A stretch of 64,000 nucleotides of DNA from Gnetum montanum. Lineage: Eukaryota > Streptophyta > Gnetopsida > Gnetales > Gnetaceae. The stretch spans positions 76,367 through 140,366 of the forward strand of contig MNCI01035815.1 of NCBI GenBank assembly GCA_015680685.1, in the 5' to 3' direction. The number at the start of each line of letters is the position of its first letter. The first letter of the stretch is position 1. The position numbers and the translations under genes were made by a program. Below the pieces are notes generated by a model. It ran no database searches and was not told where the DNA came from. It was given only the letters and a program-made list of their open reading frames with translations. This document shows, piece by piece, positions 11,669 through 24,779 of the stretch.

Positions 11669-12330
11669 AGGCTATTCCCTCAGTTAATTCCATGCATGTT
11701 GGTGACTTGCACTCTTGATTAGCTATCAACCATTGGGTGTCTTCTTGTTGTGTGGTTGCTACATACAGGCACTTTTGTATGTTAATTTCTTGTGCACACC
11801 AGTTGCATCTAGGCCATGCTAAACATTTATGCACGCAATCGTACCCTATATCACTGTATGTAATGCATGGAACCTTCTTCTTCTTGATCTTCCCAAAAGT
11901 GTTCTCCTTAGATATTTCCAGGGAAAGATCATGGATTCCTAGGTGTGCATATGGTACTTAGCCATGCCCTTCCCATTATTATTGGGAAGTCCCCTTTATC
12001 ATTATTTACTTGTATCACTAGGAAATCAGCTGAGTATGATCACCCACACACAATGGTAACAATGTCCTCCACCAATCCCAAGGGAACAGTGATGGACTGG
12101 TCAGCCAACTCTAGGTGAATATTGCTCTTCCTCAATGGAGGCAGGTTCCAGGCTTTGTACATCTCTTGCGATATTAAGTTGACTTTGAAACCTGAGTCTA
12201 GAAGAGCTTTACATGGTTCATTCCTAGTGACTTGGAGATAGATTAGGGGGCTTCCAAGATCAGAAAATTTCCTGGGAAGGTGGCCAACCTTAATCTAATT
12301 AGCAACGACATGTGTTAACATAACCATATG
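11669..12330 (-). pseudogene. A1 protease region
   Basis: The minus-strand frame matches the A2 protease. It shows ALLDSG (catalytic DSG of retroviral-type aspartic proteases) with VNLISQEMY, then a conserved DQSITVPLGLVEDI stretch, then DFPIIMGRAWLS before the C-terminal part. At least two stops from single transitions are present. The protease would process gag and any pol polyprotein inside the particle. The frame runs into the N gap. Confidence 0.8.
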
Positions 12331-14869
12331 CGTTGAGCTAGGTGTTTGGTTTGAAGGAAGCTCTGAAGCCTTAATTGATGGAGAGGCGTTTAGAGGTTCA
12401 ACCACTTATGGTTGTGAGGGCTTGGTTGGGTTGTTGGTTCTAAAAAAAAGTCTTCTCTTCATACGGTTGTCAGAACCAGCATTGGGTTGAAGATTTATAG
12501 CCCTCATGGCATTGTGTTACTATGGTTGAGTGGGAAGTTCCCCTTACATTACTGGAGCGGGTGGTAATGGAGCCATCGGTGTGAGAGTTGTGGATGGATT
12601 TGAAGAATGGTATGCTTGTGGGTTATCTCCCCTAGGAGAAGGAGTTCTATAATACTCCCGAGCTTAGTAGTGATGTTGTGGTTTCATGTAACCAACAGAG
12701 TCACGTGGAGAGATTGGCTTCTGCACGTAGTGGCCATATGGATCTGGTTGTCGGTAAGGGTATTGTTGCCTTGGTGGTGGCATCCCCCATGACTGTGGGT
12801 ATTTCCATTGTTGATGTTGCTCAACAGGTTGTGGTGGAGTTCCACTTGGATAATACATTGACAGTTGGTGGAACTACCTTGGGTTACCTTGGGGATAAGG
12901 TAACCGTCAGGGTGCTTGCTGTTTATTAAGTCATGGGTTGAGTGCATACACCCCAAACTCTTGTAGATGTGAGATCATTGGGCAACATCCCTTAGGATGG
13001 TCATATTGGCATATCTCACATCCATCGTCATTGTTCATGTCTAAATCCAAAACCTCTTCGGTGATGGCTATTCTTCCCTTACCCTTGTTACATGCATTGT
13101 CCATTTCTCTCTTTTTATTTTTGTCATAGTCACTACCTCACTCCCTAGACTCCTCTACAAATTTAAGAACAATTTCGAACCTACTATCCAGGGAGTCCCA
13201 CATTTGGTCTACCTTTTCCAACACTTCTGTTAATTTTTGGAGCGGAAAGGTTTTCCTATTCATCATCTCCTTGAGTGGTGACTCTTCCTCCTCCTCACAT
13301 AATCTCACTCCCCTTTTGTGGAGGGAAGAATCTCGGTTGTACTCTTCTACACTTTCTCTCTTTCGTAGCTCACCTTCCTCTTTGGCTATTTTCTCAAGCA
13401 ATCTATGAACCTGATGAGACCTAAGCTCTGATAATCTCCCTTGGGCATACATTCCAAGGGTTCTCCTTGTTTCATGCCTAAGTCCATCTACAAGATGACG
13501 TAGTTGATCTCGCTACAAATAACCATGGCTAGGGCAACAATGTAATAGTGCATAATAGCGGGCCATGGTAGCATCCAAGGGTTCATGATTTCCCTGCTTC
13601 CATCCTTGGATTTGCTTTTGCAAGTTAGACACTCATGAGTACATTTGGTACTTATCATTAAATAGTTCTAACATTGTACTCCACCTTCGAATGGATTCCG
13701 GTTCTAAGGACCGATACTAGCTTTCAACTTCTTTCACTAGTGTCCTTGGGAACAACTTCAGTTTTTGCCATTCATTCTCTATGTTTTGCAAGGCACATGC
13801 ATCATGTAATGCTTGAAAATGATTTTGAGGATTAGTGTTGTACCCCCCTTCAAATCGTGGGATGTTGTTCATGTCTAACCTCTTGATCCTACTATCCTTT
13901 TAGTGCCTTGTGGGAACTCTTAAGACCTCCATTATATCTAACATGCTTCTAGTTGTGATTAGGGGTTCTTCATGGTCATCTTGTTCATAGCATCTGTGGT
14001 GTCTACAGTTCCCTACTCTCCCTTCTTCNGTTCATAGCATCTGTGGTGTCTACAGTTCCCTACTCTCCCTTCTTCCATGCCTTGATTCCTTAGAGTGTCC
14101 TTGTCCTCGTTCTTGACTATCTCATCGATGTTTTTCACTCTGTTTCCCTTTATCCTCATGATTGGTTTCCTTATGCCTACATCCAGACATTGAAGGAGAG
14201 GGTGAATGTGATGATGAAGGTGAAGAAGAAGGAGAACCATTGCCATGATAGTGTTTTCTACCTTCTCTTTGGTGGTCTTGGCCTTGATCGTGATTACAAT
14301 CAGAACGTCTACCCTTATCCTATGTTTGTGTTCCCTCATTGAACACTTTGTGTTTGTGGGGATTAGAACTAGGGTTGTGAACCATGGAGTGGAGGTTCTG
14401 ATACACCACCTCCTAACCATCGTTAGGAGGAGGAACATCATTTGGTGGGGAACCTATTGAAGTAGCTTCACCATCCCTAATTTCGCTTAAGACATGTGGG
14501 GCATTATGGGGTCATTTATCCTTCAAGGATGTGTGGTGACTCTCCTGTCACAAGTCCCTCTGACATTGCACTTCTGTGCGATGATAGTCCCTTGTGTCAT
14601 GATCGCATGCAACGTACTCCGCATATAAAAGTGGCATGCCTATTCATGTGAGAGCATGAAGGAGCATGTTGGGGATTGATCAGTCTAGAGGCAACACTAT
14701 GTTACCCTCCAATTCTCTCCAATGCAGTTATTCATCTTGGTGGAGAATAAAGGTAAAATCAGGAACATACTCATCGTGATGAATATATACCACACGAAAT
14801 TGTTGAGGAACTAGTGGATCTTGGTTACGTGTATTATGCCATCGATTTTCTCTTGTGTTAGTCTTAGGC
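12331..14869 (-). pseudogene. A1 gag
   Basis: Decayed capsid/nucleocapsid gene. Read on the minus strand from 14869, the N-terminal VPQQFRVVYIHHDEYVPDF segment matches A2 gag. A capsid core follows (about 13480-13880), then a charged helix-rich part (13138-13452, containing LLEKIAKEEGELRKRE). A zinc-knuckle-like CEICQYDHPKGCC lies at about 12978-13020, and a proline/glutamine-rich tail runs to the protease. The first codons are lost at the N at 14870. A 46-bp duplication around the N at 14029 is probably an assembly fault that shifts the frame. Confidence 0.8.
13983..14075. repeat. 46-bp duplication around a single N (assembly join)
   Basis: Bases 13983-14028 and 14030-14075 are identical and separated by one N. 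This is the mark of two contig ends that overlap but were not merged. Confidence 0.9.
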
Positions 14870-14870
14870 N

Positions 14871-15664
14871 CTACACTCAACCATACGAATACGAGTGTCT
14901 CACGCATGATCCAGTCGAACTCCAAGGACTAAGTGCTTACACGCCTTAATGGAACACTCAGGGTTAATCAATCATTGTCTTCCCAAACTTACTTATATTG
15001 TCACGGTTGTATGGTTAAGTAAGCTTGAGGTGTATGATTTTTATAACTTTTATCTTTTTGGTTTCTTATGCTAATGAGGAAAAGGGAAAGAGAACTAATT
15101 AAGTAACTTTCATTAACTATTCACTAACTAAGTTCTACTTATTCCTAACACCAGTATCTGTTCCCACTTTCCATACACATCCTGAACCAGTGCAACGCTG
15201 CTGGGATTACCAAACGCTAGTCGTTACTGGGTTACCAAGTGCTACACACATGCTTGAAGCGATCGTACTGAGTGTACTTCACTAAGTGAGTCAAAGGTTG
15301 AGAGAGAGATTAATTAACTAGGAAAGCATTAAATGTCCAACAATAATTAATTACTAATTAGCTTAATATGTATGCTGCAAGGTTTATTATAAAGTTCATC
15401 TTTATTTCTGTATATAAATGTGTGCTCAGGTACAATTTGCTCGAATAAAGATCCATTCACTTTAGGACTCCTACTGCGGGCACACAGAAATTATTCTATC
15501 TCAGGAATGATAAAACTTCAAGAGTTTGGCTAAGGGTCTAAGTCTCTCTATCAGGAACAAAGGGCACCGCCTCTTATTTATAGAAGCTGAGGTAGGATGC
15601 GATATTGCGTAGGCGATATCGCGTGGCAGATGTGGTATCGCGTACGCGATATTGCGGCTCATCA
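14871..15664 (-). repeat. A1 5' LTR (right copy), lacking about 20 terminal bases
   Basis: 794 bp matching 9215-9995. The first 20 bases of the left copy are replaced by the N at 14870. The U3 end (15597-15660) has four GATATC-type units, two of them mutated to GATATT, next to a TATAAATAAG box at about 15573-15584 on the minus strand. It ends CTCATCA, followed by the CCAAT duplication. Confidence 0.9.
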
Positions 15665-16221
15665 CCAATGGACAAGCATAAGCAAGCAATAAGACCATCA
15701 TCAACTTACTCAAAAAGATGCTCAAAAATAGCAAATGCAAGTGGCATGAGCGGCTTGTCTGTGCACTATGCGCATATAGAACAACCTATTACATAGCAAC
15801 TAATATGACCCCTTATAGCATGGTTTATGGTTCTAAAGCTAGTTTACCTCTTAAATTACTGGTGCCATTGATCTAAGTAGCCTTGACTAACTCCATCAAT
15901 GATGAGCAAAGTAAGGAGTTGTGGACATTGGCCTTGGACTCTATGGAGGAGTAGCATATACAAGTTCTTGCTCACATTGAGCATTATCAAGAGAGGTAGA
16001 AGTAGTAGCATCACCATAACTCAACCATGTGCAAGATCAAAGAAGGTGACTTGGTCCTGAAAGTTATCCATGAAAATGTAGATAAATTCTCAACCAACTG
16101 GGAAGGGACCTTTCTTGTCATTAGAGCCCACAAGAATGGTGCATTCAAAATAGTCAACATGGATGGGAATGAGCTAGTCAATGCAATTAATCATTCCTAT
16201 TTAAAGCCATACTACATGTAG
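15665..16221 (+). pseudogene. T1 pol, second part: integrase C-terminal half
   Basis: Continues the frame broken at 9214 after the duplicated CCAAT. NGQA is followed by a TAA, then NKTIINLLKKM, so a stop codon stands at or next to the catalytic Glu of the DDE triad. Further on, AYRTTYY.ATNMTPYSMVYG is the usual conserved stretch after the core. The final MCKIKEGDLVLKV...FLVIRAHKNGAFKI..MDGNEL...SYLKPYYM is the integrase C-terminal tail, and the frame stops at 16219-16221. Together with 6286-9214 this shows that A1 hit the integrase core. Confidence 0.88.
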
Positions 16222-16493
16222 TCAATGATCATTGACAAACGAGCCTACTTTCATTAATCTGTTATGACCATAAACTAGCAACACGACCTACCAAGGCCTT
16301 AAACTGGTACCATGATCCACCACAGCCTTAAAATAGAAACTTTGGTGACCTAGATAATCTAATTCCCATGTGGCCTATATGCATTGTAGTATTATAATAT
16401 GTAGTGGTGTTTTGTATTCTTTGTTAGTTCTTCTCAAGTCAATCCTCTAGACACCAACAAAGAGGGGCCATTGAAACACCACAAAAAACTGCA
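16222..16493 (+). other. T1 3' noncoding region and polypurine tract
   Basis: Holds three copies of the short ACCTACCAAGGCCTTAAACTGG-type motif (16266-16336). A purine-rich AACAAAGAGGGG (16457-16468) lies about 25 bp before the LTR and may be the polypurine tract. Confidence 0.55.
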
Positions 16494-17947
16494 TGTTATA
16501 GCTAATTTTCATCATGTAACTTTTACCCCATGAAACCTAAGGTAAAACTTCATTATAAATGTGAAGATTATAATCTACAATGGGAAATTTCACATACTTT
16601 ATACTTTTTGTGACTGAAAAATGCCTCATAAGTGATCAAAGCCTCATTCTCCAAGTGAAACAAGTCACCTAGTATCTATATTTGTGCTTGGTGGGTCAAA
16701 ATGCCTTTTGGGATGCCAAGAAAAAAAGGCAATTTGATGGGCTTTATAAAGGTATAAAATTTTTTACATTGGAAACACATGCAGGGGGTAAATCTCACCT
16801 ACCCCCAACATGAAAAGGTGGAGGTTTTGGAAACTTTCTTCCTTTAGTGTGGAGACCACATGCACAGCCTGGAAACCTTCTACCCTTAGTGTGGAAGTTT
16901 TTCCCTAGTGTGGAGTCTTCACTCCTAGTGTTGAAAATTGCATCCCCCAATGTGGAATCCACAAAAGCCAAAATCCATCACTTCATGCACTTCAATGTTG
17001 ACTAGCCACTTCAACAAGCATGGTGGAGAGCTCAGCATGGAAGATCCATCTCCAACGTGGAAGATGTGCCCTAGTTACTATTTATAGTAAACAAAATGGG
17101 CATGGGGGAAGCACTTAATATGTATAGTAACCCCCTAAATTTGGGCATCCATCTCACTTGAATTTGGCAACCATTTTCCAACACCATTCATGGCCCAAAG
17201 GACTTATAAAAGCCAACCTCAAATACCATTTATAGGTTAAAACACTTTGGCAATTCCACATTTTTGCAATCTAAGACTATTAACATACACACACTTTTGC
17301 ACACAAAATTGTTTACAATTCTACACTTCGACATCCTCAAACACTCGAGAGTTTTTTACAAGTTTCCACATTTTTATTCTCTTCAACCCAATGTAGACAC
17401 CTTGTGACCTTATGGCCTTTGGGATTTGTAATTCTCAAGCTCAACACTACACTCCTAGGATTCCTAACTCCCATGGTAGAACATTTTGACAACTTAGATT
17501 TTTCACACTTCTCAACCCCCACCTTAGCTAACATTGATGATCTAAGGTTGCAATTGAGGAAGGTTTGAAAGCATCAAGAGTGGCTTAGCACCTAGATTGT
17601 GGAGCGCATTGCATTGGCTTCAACAAGATTTGAACTCCCTACACTAGTGAACCCTTCTTTGGCTACTCATTCAAGCACCATTTATACATATTTCTCTAAC
17701 TTTTTCTTTATTTTTTCTCAATAAATTTTTAGGTTTTAGGTTGTATGTACAAAATACATTTGTTTGTTATTTGTGCATTATTCAAATCTACTATTAGTTT
17801 TGCATTTCATTCACCACCCTTTGCATTCTGTAAGTCCCTAGTTGATCTACTAGACTGGCTAGAGTGCCCTAAATACCATCTTTTTGTGAAGGCCCTAGGG
17901 ATTCATGGGTTGAGGAATTGCTACACTGAGGATCTTCGATTTTTCCA
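16494..17947 (+). repeat. T1 3' LTR
   Basis: About 1454 bp, starting TGTTATAG and ending TTTTTCCA. It aligns along its length with the T2 LTR (25456-26806): ATGCCTCATAAGT near its start, CACCTACCCCCA in the middle, and AAGTCCCT.G.TGATC plus GGCCCT.GGGATT near the end. It contains several CTAGTGTGGA-type short repeats (16840-16960). Boundaries come from this comparison and from TG...CA ends. Confidence 0.7.
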
Positions 17948-19688
17948 ATGATCGAGGTTTTTAGTCATAACAGTAAGTATACATTTTTTATTATGTCTCA
18001 ATATTGTGATTCTTAAAGATTTGGATCTCCAGCCTTGCTCTTATTATAACTTTTTATAGTTAATATTATTTTATATTTTTTCTTGATTATTATTTCTTGG
18101 TAATTAATAATGCTTGGTTCCTCTTGTGAAGGATTCGTTGGGAGGATGGTGATGATCATTACTGGTATTTTATTTACATTTTATTTATATTTCATATTTT
18201 ATTTTATTTAAAGTTTTGAGAATGAAGTAAGAATATGATAATGGGACATGTTAAATAGATATTTGGGGTTTATTCTAGTTATTCTTTTATTTTATCTTGG
18301 AACCCATTCTTGGGCATGTGGGTTTATTCTTATGATATCTTGGTAGCTTAACCCATTGGTTGACCATTGAATCTTGTTGATGAATACATGGTACCTAATT
18401 TTAGAAAATATATTATTAATTATTTATTCTTATAATTCCCAAAACCCTATTTCTTATATTTATAAATAGTTAGTAACAGTAACTTTCTTGGCATCAAGGA
18501 TGCATCTCTCTCTTTTATCCCTGTGCTCATAGCTATGCTTAGTGGATCTCTTAGAGGTTAGATTTGAACCTATTCTTGCTAAGTGAAGCTTGGATCTAAG
18601 AAAATCTCTTAGGTAGAGAAAATATTATTTCTTTCATGAATTATACAAGAATATTTTTCTTTTAAACTTTCCTACCTTATGTTTTTGTTATTAGATGTTA
18701 TTATTAATGTAATATTTATTTTCTATTATTAATCTAAATCAAATCTACTATTTTTTGTGCCATATTTTACTATATCTATATTTTCTACTTACGTATTTTT
18801 CACTTTTCGACATCTTGCATCATCAACTTCTAGTAGTAGTGGTGAATATGACATCTTTTAGTATTGTAAACTTTATTTGCAACAAAAGTCATGATGAAAT
18901 TTACCCACATTTTTTGTCACTACATGAATATGGTAGCATTTGATAGGAATGATGGCTTTAAGCAATAATGTCAAGTAGATATTTTAGATTTATATGGGAG
19001 TGTTTGACATGTCAAAAAGCTCAGGAATAATGAATAAAATGCATTAAACATGATGTATGACAAAGGAAACCAATATGGTAAGTTAAACTTCATGAATAAT
19101 CAACATGATGTTATCAGTATTAGGTATGATTTTAGGACAGTGGTGGGAAACTAGGGTTTAGGGTGACTATAGGATTGATAGTAGTCAGAGTGTAATCCAA
19201 TTTTTGGAAATTGATATGTATGAAGGTTTTCTAACCCAATAGTTGATCTTTTCAAACATGAGGGTTGGCCTAGATAGATGAGATATTATACCAAGTAGTT
19301 GTTGATGGCTGCTTAGGTTAGTATCATCTTTATAGTTATTCTAAAAATTTAATATTAGAAGCCTTAGGGGAAAATCCATGGATACTAAAAATCATGGATT
19401 AATGATAGATTATCACATTAATGGTAATGTTAATGATTTTGATTAACAAATATGTTAACATTTATGTTTTGATTAATAGTTTGATTAATTGGTAATTGTT
19501 GTTAATTTTAATAATATGTTTTGTAGCATGGGCCCCATATTCTAGCTTGTTCTTGGTGCCATTAAGGTGGTTTCCTCTACTATGTGTTTTATGAAGATCT
19601 TATTTCGGAAGCTTAAATGGATTTTTAAGTAACATTGTGAATGCTAGATCAAAGCACACTATGGAAACATTGATATTTAGAGAAATTT

Positions 19689-20025
19689 TGTAATAACCCA
19701 TGTTCATAACCCCTATTTTATATTTAATTATCTCTTATTAATCCTTGGCTTGATTTAAGTATTTTATTAATATGCTTACTCCTCTTGAGGATTTGATTTT
19801 ATAACCTTCAAATTATTTCATATAAGTATTATTTTTGGAATCCTTAATAACCCTTTATTAAAGCTTATCTTGTTTATAAATTATGAATTTCTCTTTAAAA
19901 TTTTATTTTTTTAAATTTGAATTTTTGGAAACATGTTATAAAATATGATTTTAGATAAATTTTTAGATTTATATTTAGAAATTATTGAACTCTTGGTGTT
20001 TTCTTGCTAAGGATAGGTTGTTACA
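19689..20025. repeat. Possible small solo LTR or terminal-inverted-repeat unit
   Basis: 337 bp starting TGTAATAACC and ending GGTTGTTACA, inverted ends matching at 9 of 10 positions. Flanking 5-mers (AATTT and ATGAT) do not match, so there is no target-site duplication. No coding content. Could be chance in AT-rich DNA. Confidence 0.3.
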
Positions 20026-22838
20026 ATGATAGCACATGTTGTGAACTAGCAACTAGATTTTTTTTGAAAAACATTACTCTTTTATAAAACTTACTCAATC
20101 TTTATTCTATTTCTTACCCAAGTAGTCTTAAATTTTTTATTGTGCATTTGACACTCACCTAGTTCTTTTAAATTTTGTAGAATTTGTCTATTGGATATGC
20201 TATTATGATCTGGTATTTTTATTTTAGATTGGTAAAACCTATGAATGTGTTATAAGTTAGGGTTTTCAATTAAGATGCATTCATTGTCCATTCATGTAAG
20301 TCAATCTCTATCTTGATAATCTTATTTCAGTTTTGGTACTCCAAGAGATCTAAACGTGTGCATTGTAGGTCTCCAAAACTATTTAGGTAGAATAATCAAT
20401 CCAAGCTTTCTCTCCTTGTTATAGTTTTGATGTATCTATTATTATATTATAATTCTTTATTTATGCATCTCTTTATATAATATAATCTCTTTATTATTCA
20501 TAATGTATGTCTAGGTTCTTTCTATGCTTCATTTTGATCCTTTTTGTTCCTTTTCTAAAGCATCTTCAATGGAATTTCTTAACATAATAAATAATGGTAT
20601 GTTCACCATTACTCATGGTGAATATATTGGTGGAAACCATGGGTCATGGTAAGTTCATGATCTTATAGGTTTCTAAAAACCCAAGTTGTGTATCTTTGAG
20701 TTGTTATGTTCATAAAAACTCATGGTGAGGTCATGCTCTAGACCACATCTTGTGATTAGATTGTGCTTTGGTGAGAATACGTATTGGTGAGTTCCATAGG
20801 TTGTGGTTGTATCATGGTCTTTACCATGACTTGACCATGAATTTTGGTCAATATACCATTAGAATGATACAAGTAGCATTCAAATCATGGTTATCATTTT
20901 TTCCCCTTTTAATTTCATTTTTATGTTCTTTAAGTTATCTTTAACCGTCTTTGTCCTACTTCATGTGTTACATGACATTTCAACCTATTATTGATGCTTT
21001 TTATGATATAAATGGGTAGGTATTTTGGGAGACTAGGTTTTCCTCTAGAACTTGATCCATGTAACTTATTATTATATGTCTAGTAGCTAAGTCTATGTGT
21101 CAATGGGTAGGCATTGTAAAGGTTAGGGTTGGCTATCATACTTGACTCATGTCACCTTTGTATATAGATTTTGATAATGGATAGGACCATTCAGCCAATT
21201 GGTGCCTACTCACATTGCTTATGGTTATTCATGTGACTAGCTTCATGATGTAGAATGATAGGGGTTGGTGGTTCATGTTGGTTTTTTTCTATAGTTGTTT
21301 CATCCAAGAGTAGGTAAGGCTTGATTAACCAATTCTTGAGTGTTGTTGACAACATCCAAGATAGGTGAGGCCTTTGCCAATCAACTAGTTCTTGCAAGAA
21401 GTTAATATTTTGGTCATTCTTGATTTACTTATTTCTTATCATTCTATAGATATCACATTTTTTTTTGTACTTATGGATTTTAATCTCAAGAATCTTAAGA
21501 TGGTTTCTTATGCAACATGTGGTTCATCCTATAGCTTGTCATGGTTTCTTCAAGGTGGTTGCCTCTACTAGAAGGTTTCTAAACCTTCCTACATGTTTGT
21601 ATGCAAATTCAAGTTGTAGGAGCTAGGAAAGTGATGATGATGAAGCTTTATTGATACAATTTCCTTCTTGTTTTAGATTTATCTTTTCTTTAAGATTATG
21701 TTAATCATGATGTATTTGATCTTATGTAATGATGGATATTACCAACTCTCTTTTGAGACTATGGATTTGTCATGTTATGAGATTCAATTGGAAATTATGG
21801 ATTATGATTTATGGCTTGGAATTGGTACTTTAAGTACTATTATGTGTATTTTTAATTTACCATGCACTTTGGTTAAGTTTTATAATGCTTATGATGATTA
21901 TTTTCCCTAAGTTATAAGCATTATGATCTCACATGCCCAAGTAATAACATCTCTATAATTAATTAAGGATTATCCCAAGTTTAATTTTTAAGGTGTGACA
22001 AGTTATTTAGATATTTTTGGAGCCATGTTATGGATTTTTTTAATGGTCCTTATGGTTGACTTTTGTATCTCTTATAACTTGTACATCAAGGTCTTGTACC
22101 AAAGTTGGTGTATAATTGCATGGATTTTGATCAGTAATTTATTAATGATGGTTTCTTCAAGTATAATTATTAGATTATGAGGTTTCATACTTAGTGTATT
22201 AATGTTTTTAAATTATTTAATTTTGGATTTTAAGTTTTTCATATGGAATATATGGATTTCTAAGTAATTTAATCATGCACCTTAAGTGATTTTATAAACT
22301 TATGTATGGTTAATTTTGGGATGTAACAACTTAGCCTTACAAGTGTGAGTTCCTTAGGACTACTATATAGATCTTTCCTTATAACAATTGGCTAACTTAG
22401 GCTTAGGTTAAGAAGTTATTACTTAGAAAATGAAATGCAACATAATAAAAATTGAAAGTTGCTAATAAATATTTATAAGCAAAGTAGGAGGCATTCAAAT
22501 AAAATAAGCATAGAGGGGTAAAAAATACCAAAAAAAATAGAATAACTTTGTAAAATAGAAAAATTTAAATGTTCCAATTTACTAATAATAGTTTAAAGCC
22601 CCTAATGTTTAAAGCCAAAATACAAAATATCTAGATAAAATTATAACAATATAAAAAATGAACAAGTACCAAAAAATACCATCAAGAATCAGTCTACTAT
22701 GATATAAAGTAACGATTGCACCAAGATACGTAAATACAAGTCCACATTGCCAACTAAAGGGTATAGAAATTACAAAGTACAACTACTAGTTGAATATTAT
22801 TGCATCATAAATTACATGAAATGGACAAATTAAACAAA

Positions 22839-22862
22839 GAGATATATATATATATATATATA
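22839..22862. repeat. (TA)n microsatellite
   Basis: Perfect alternating TA run of about 12 units inside AT-rich DNA. Confidence 0.9.
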
Positions 22863-23984
22863 ATTTCTAATCTAAATTTCTATTTATCTTGTCAGAGGTA
22901 AGCATAAGCATGATTTTGATTTTTTTTAAGAGTTACATGTTGCTAGATATCACTAAAATCTAGAAATTTATAATCCTTTAATTCTTTAATTTTTAGGTGA
23001 TATCACTAGAAATAGCTTAATTGATAAGAACAAATATGATACTAATCAGTATCACTTAGTTTATATAATTATATTTTAATTATTATAGATTGTCAGAGTG
23101 CTATGAAACATAAAAATCCTCTAACATTTTATGAACATATCATGATAGATCACTAGAAATCAATTAGTGACTAGTGAAGAATTTAAATTTTGAAATATAT
23201 AACATGTATTAATTTTGATTTCTTTTGCTTCAATTTTGACATGAAACTACACATCTTTGATTTTAGAAGACAAATCTAATGGAGGTTGATGATTTGATGT
23301 AGATTTGAGAAAAAATGAATGAAAATGAGAAGAAACTTAATATTTAACATTCAAAATAATAATGAACATATTTAAAATACATCAATTTCTCTAAGATCTA
23401 ATGATAAATGCTTGAATATCATTACAATGATTGAGAAATAACTAAAATTGATAAAGATCTATTAATATGCTATTGATGTGAATGAAATAATGAATCAAAA
23501 TATTAAAATATTACTTCAAATGAAATAAAATGAGAAATCTTCTTTTTGTTCCTTTGAAAGCATTATCTTCTTTATTCTTGATGATATTTTAGGATATTGT
23601 AATGATTGTAAGGGTTGTGAGATTGAAAGATTATTATAAGAGAATTGTAAGAAGAATTATGAGACCTTTTTAAATTTGGATGAAATAGAGTGATCTTACT
23701 AATGAATTAATATTAAAAGATTCATAGATTAATAATGAAGGGGCTGAAATATGAAAATTATTATGATTTATTATGGAATTCTTTGAGAGGTTCATTACTT
23801 CAATAATGTAGAATGGAGAAGGTTTACTCCAATATTAAAATCACCTTCTAAACATTAAATCTAAATATTATGAAAAAATAAAAGTAGACAAAAAAAACTA
23901 GCTATCTTTAATTATTTGAAAGAAATGATAAGAGCAAGATTCAAAAACCCACAAAACATCAAATCAAAATCTGTCTCACACTTA

Positions 23985-24600
23985 AACAATGCTATAGAAC
24001 ATGGGGCTCTAAAGCCATACAATGGTTGTTCTCAACATAAGATAAACCTGATAGTCTTTTCCATAATCCAAAATTGAGATTTCAACATACAAGACACAAG
24101 AGACATTAGACCAACAATTACTCAATTGACCAAGAGCTACAACATAGTCATGCACTCTTCATGCATGCTCTCTTAACATGTCATGACAACTAATTCACAT
24201 ATCTCTATGACATCTCATGACCTCTCATGAGGAAGCAAGCATGAAACACAATCCATATTTATTAACCAAGACAAAACCCTAGGAAAATCTTTTCAAGCTC
24301 AACTAGAAGATCCTCCACTATTTTCATGTTTTTCTTCCATGTCTTAGCTTTTTCTAAACTTGAAACGATAATTTCAAAAATGTCCCTAACCATTTGGATT
24401 ATCTTTGACCTTTCCTGGATGTCTTGCTATGAAATTGATAATTTTGTATAGATATCTCATTCCTAGTTGAGATGCCTCCTACTATATCTGAGACGTCTCA
24501 ACCAAATTTGAGACATATCAACTTATGAGACGTCTCATACTAAATTGAGACATCTCATCTCCAGTGAGATGTCTTGCTCAATATGGCTGTAAAAATTCTC
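23985..24600 (-). repeat. Chromovirus-associated repeat, copy 1 (probable LTR part)
   Basis: Aligns with 37935-38527 in the same orientation. Shared landmarks are CTCAATTGACCAAGAGCTACAA, CATGAAACA.AATCCATATTTATTAACCAAG, and a terminal cluster of TGAGACGTCTCA-like palindromes (24440-24580). It lies just downstream, on the minus strand, of the integrase/chromodomain fragment, so it is probably that element's 3' region or LTR. Confidence 0.6.
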
Positions 24601-24779
24601 AAGGTGTCTCTTGTCACTTAAGACATCTCTCCAGAGAGCTTGGATCTCAAACAAGATGACTTCATGACTCCAAAGATGTCTCCATAGATCTAAAAACCTA
24701 CAAAAACACACATGTAGGAAATAAAAAAAGGGAATTAAAAAAATATGTCCCTATACTAGTTCTCCCATCCTTCAAAAAG

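Larger units (their letters stand above)
9215..15664 (-). mobile_element. A1: Athila-like LTR element nested in T1 integrase
   Basis: Bounded by two LTRs (9215-9995 and 14871-15664) with TGATGAG...CTCATCA ends. It is flanked by perfect 5-bp duplications CCAAT (9210-9214 and 15665-15669). Internal order, read on the minus strand: gag, protease, a 301-N gap, then a 3' noncoding region. No RT, RNase H or integrase is visible, but the gap lies exactly where pol would be. The 1-base gap at 14870 replaces the first LTR bases, the PBS, the leader and the first gag codons. The element is younger than T1. Its LTRs differ by several percent, mainly transitions. Confidence 0.9.
1..17947 (+). mobile_element. 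T1: Tat/Ogre-like Ty3/gypsy LTR retrotransposon, 3' part
   Basis: The left end lies outside the window. Seen in order: two exons of an antisense gene (1-2304), a tandem-repeat array (about 2900-5600), the pol region (6286-9214, resuming 15665-16221), a purine-rich tract and a 3' LTR (16494-17947). A second RNase H-like domain after the RT-linked one points to the Tat/Ogre branch of Ty3/gypsy elements. The integrase is split by A1. Many in-frame stops show the copy is dead. Without A1 the visible part is about 11.5 kb. Which Tat subgroup it belongs to is not decided. Confidence 0.8.
17948..23984. other. AT-rich intergenic sequence, nothing recognised
   Basis: About 6 kb with dense stops in all frames and no motif I can assign. 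It may hold old LTR material: TGTAA-type LTR starts appear near 19689 and 22325. No host gene or RNA gene could be supported. Confidence 0.5.

Noticed and set aside
11199-11834. Long open frames on both strands across 11199-11834
   Set aside because: Most of the length is the 301-N gap; only the short protease end on the minus strand is real.
19145-19160. Interstitial telomere repeat (GGGTTTAGGG)
   Set aside because: Only one unit; a run of several TTTAGGG units would be needed.
17948-23984. Host gene in the long AT-rich stretch
   Set aside because: Open frames there are short, unconserved in composition and lack motifs; splice-linked frames could not be built.
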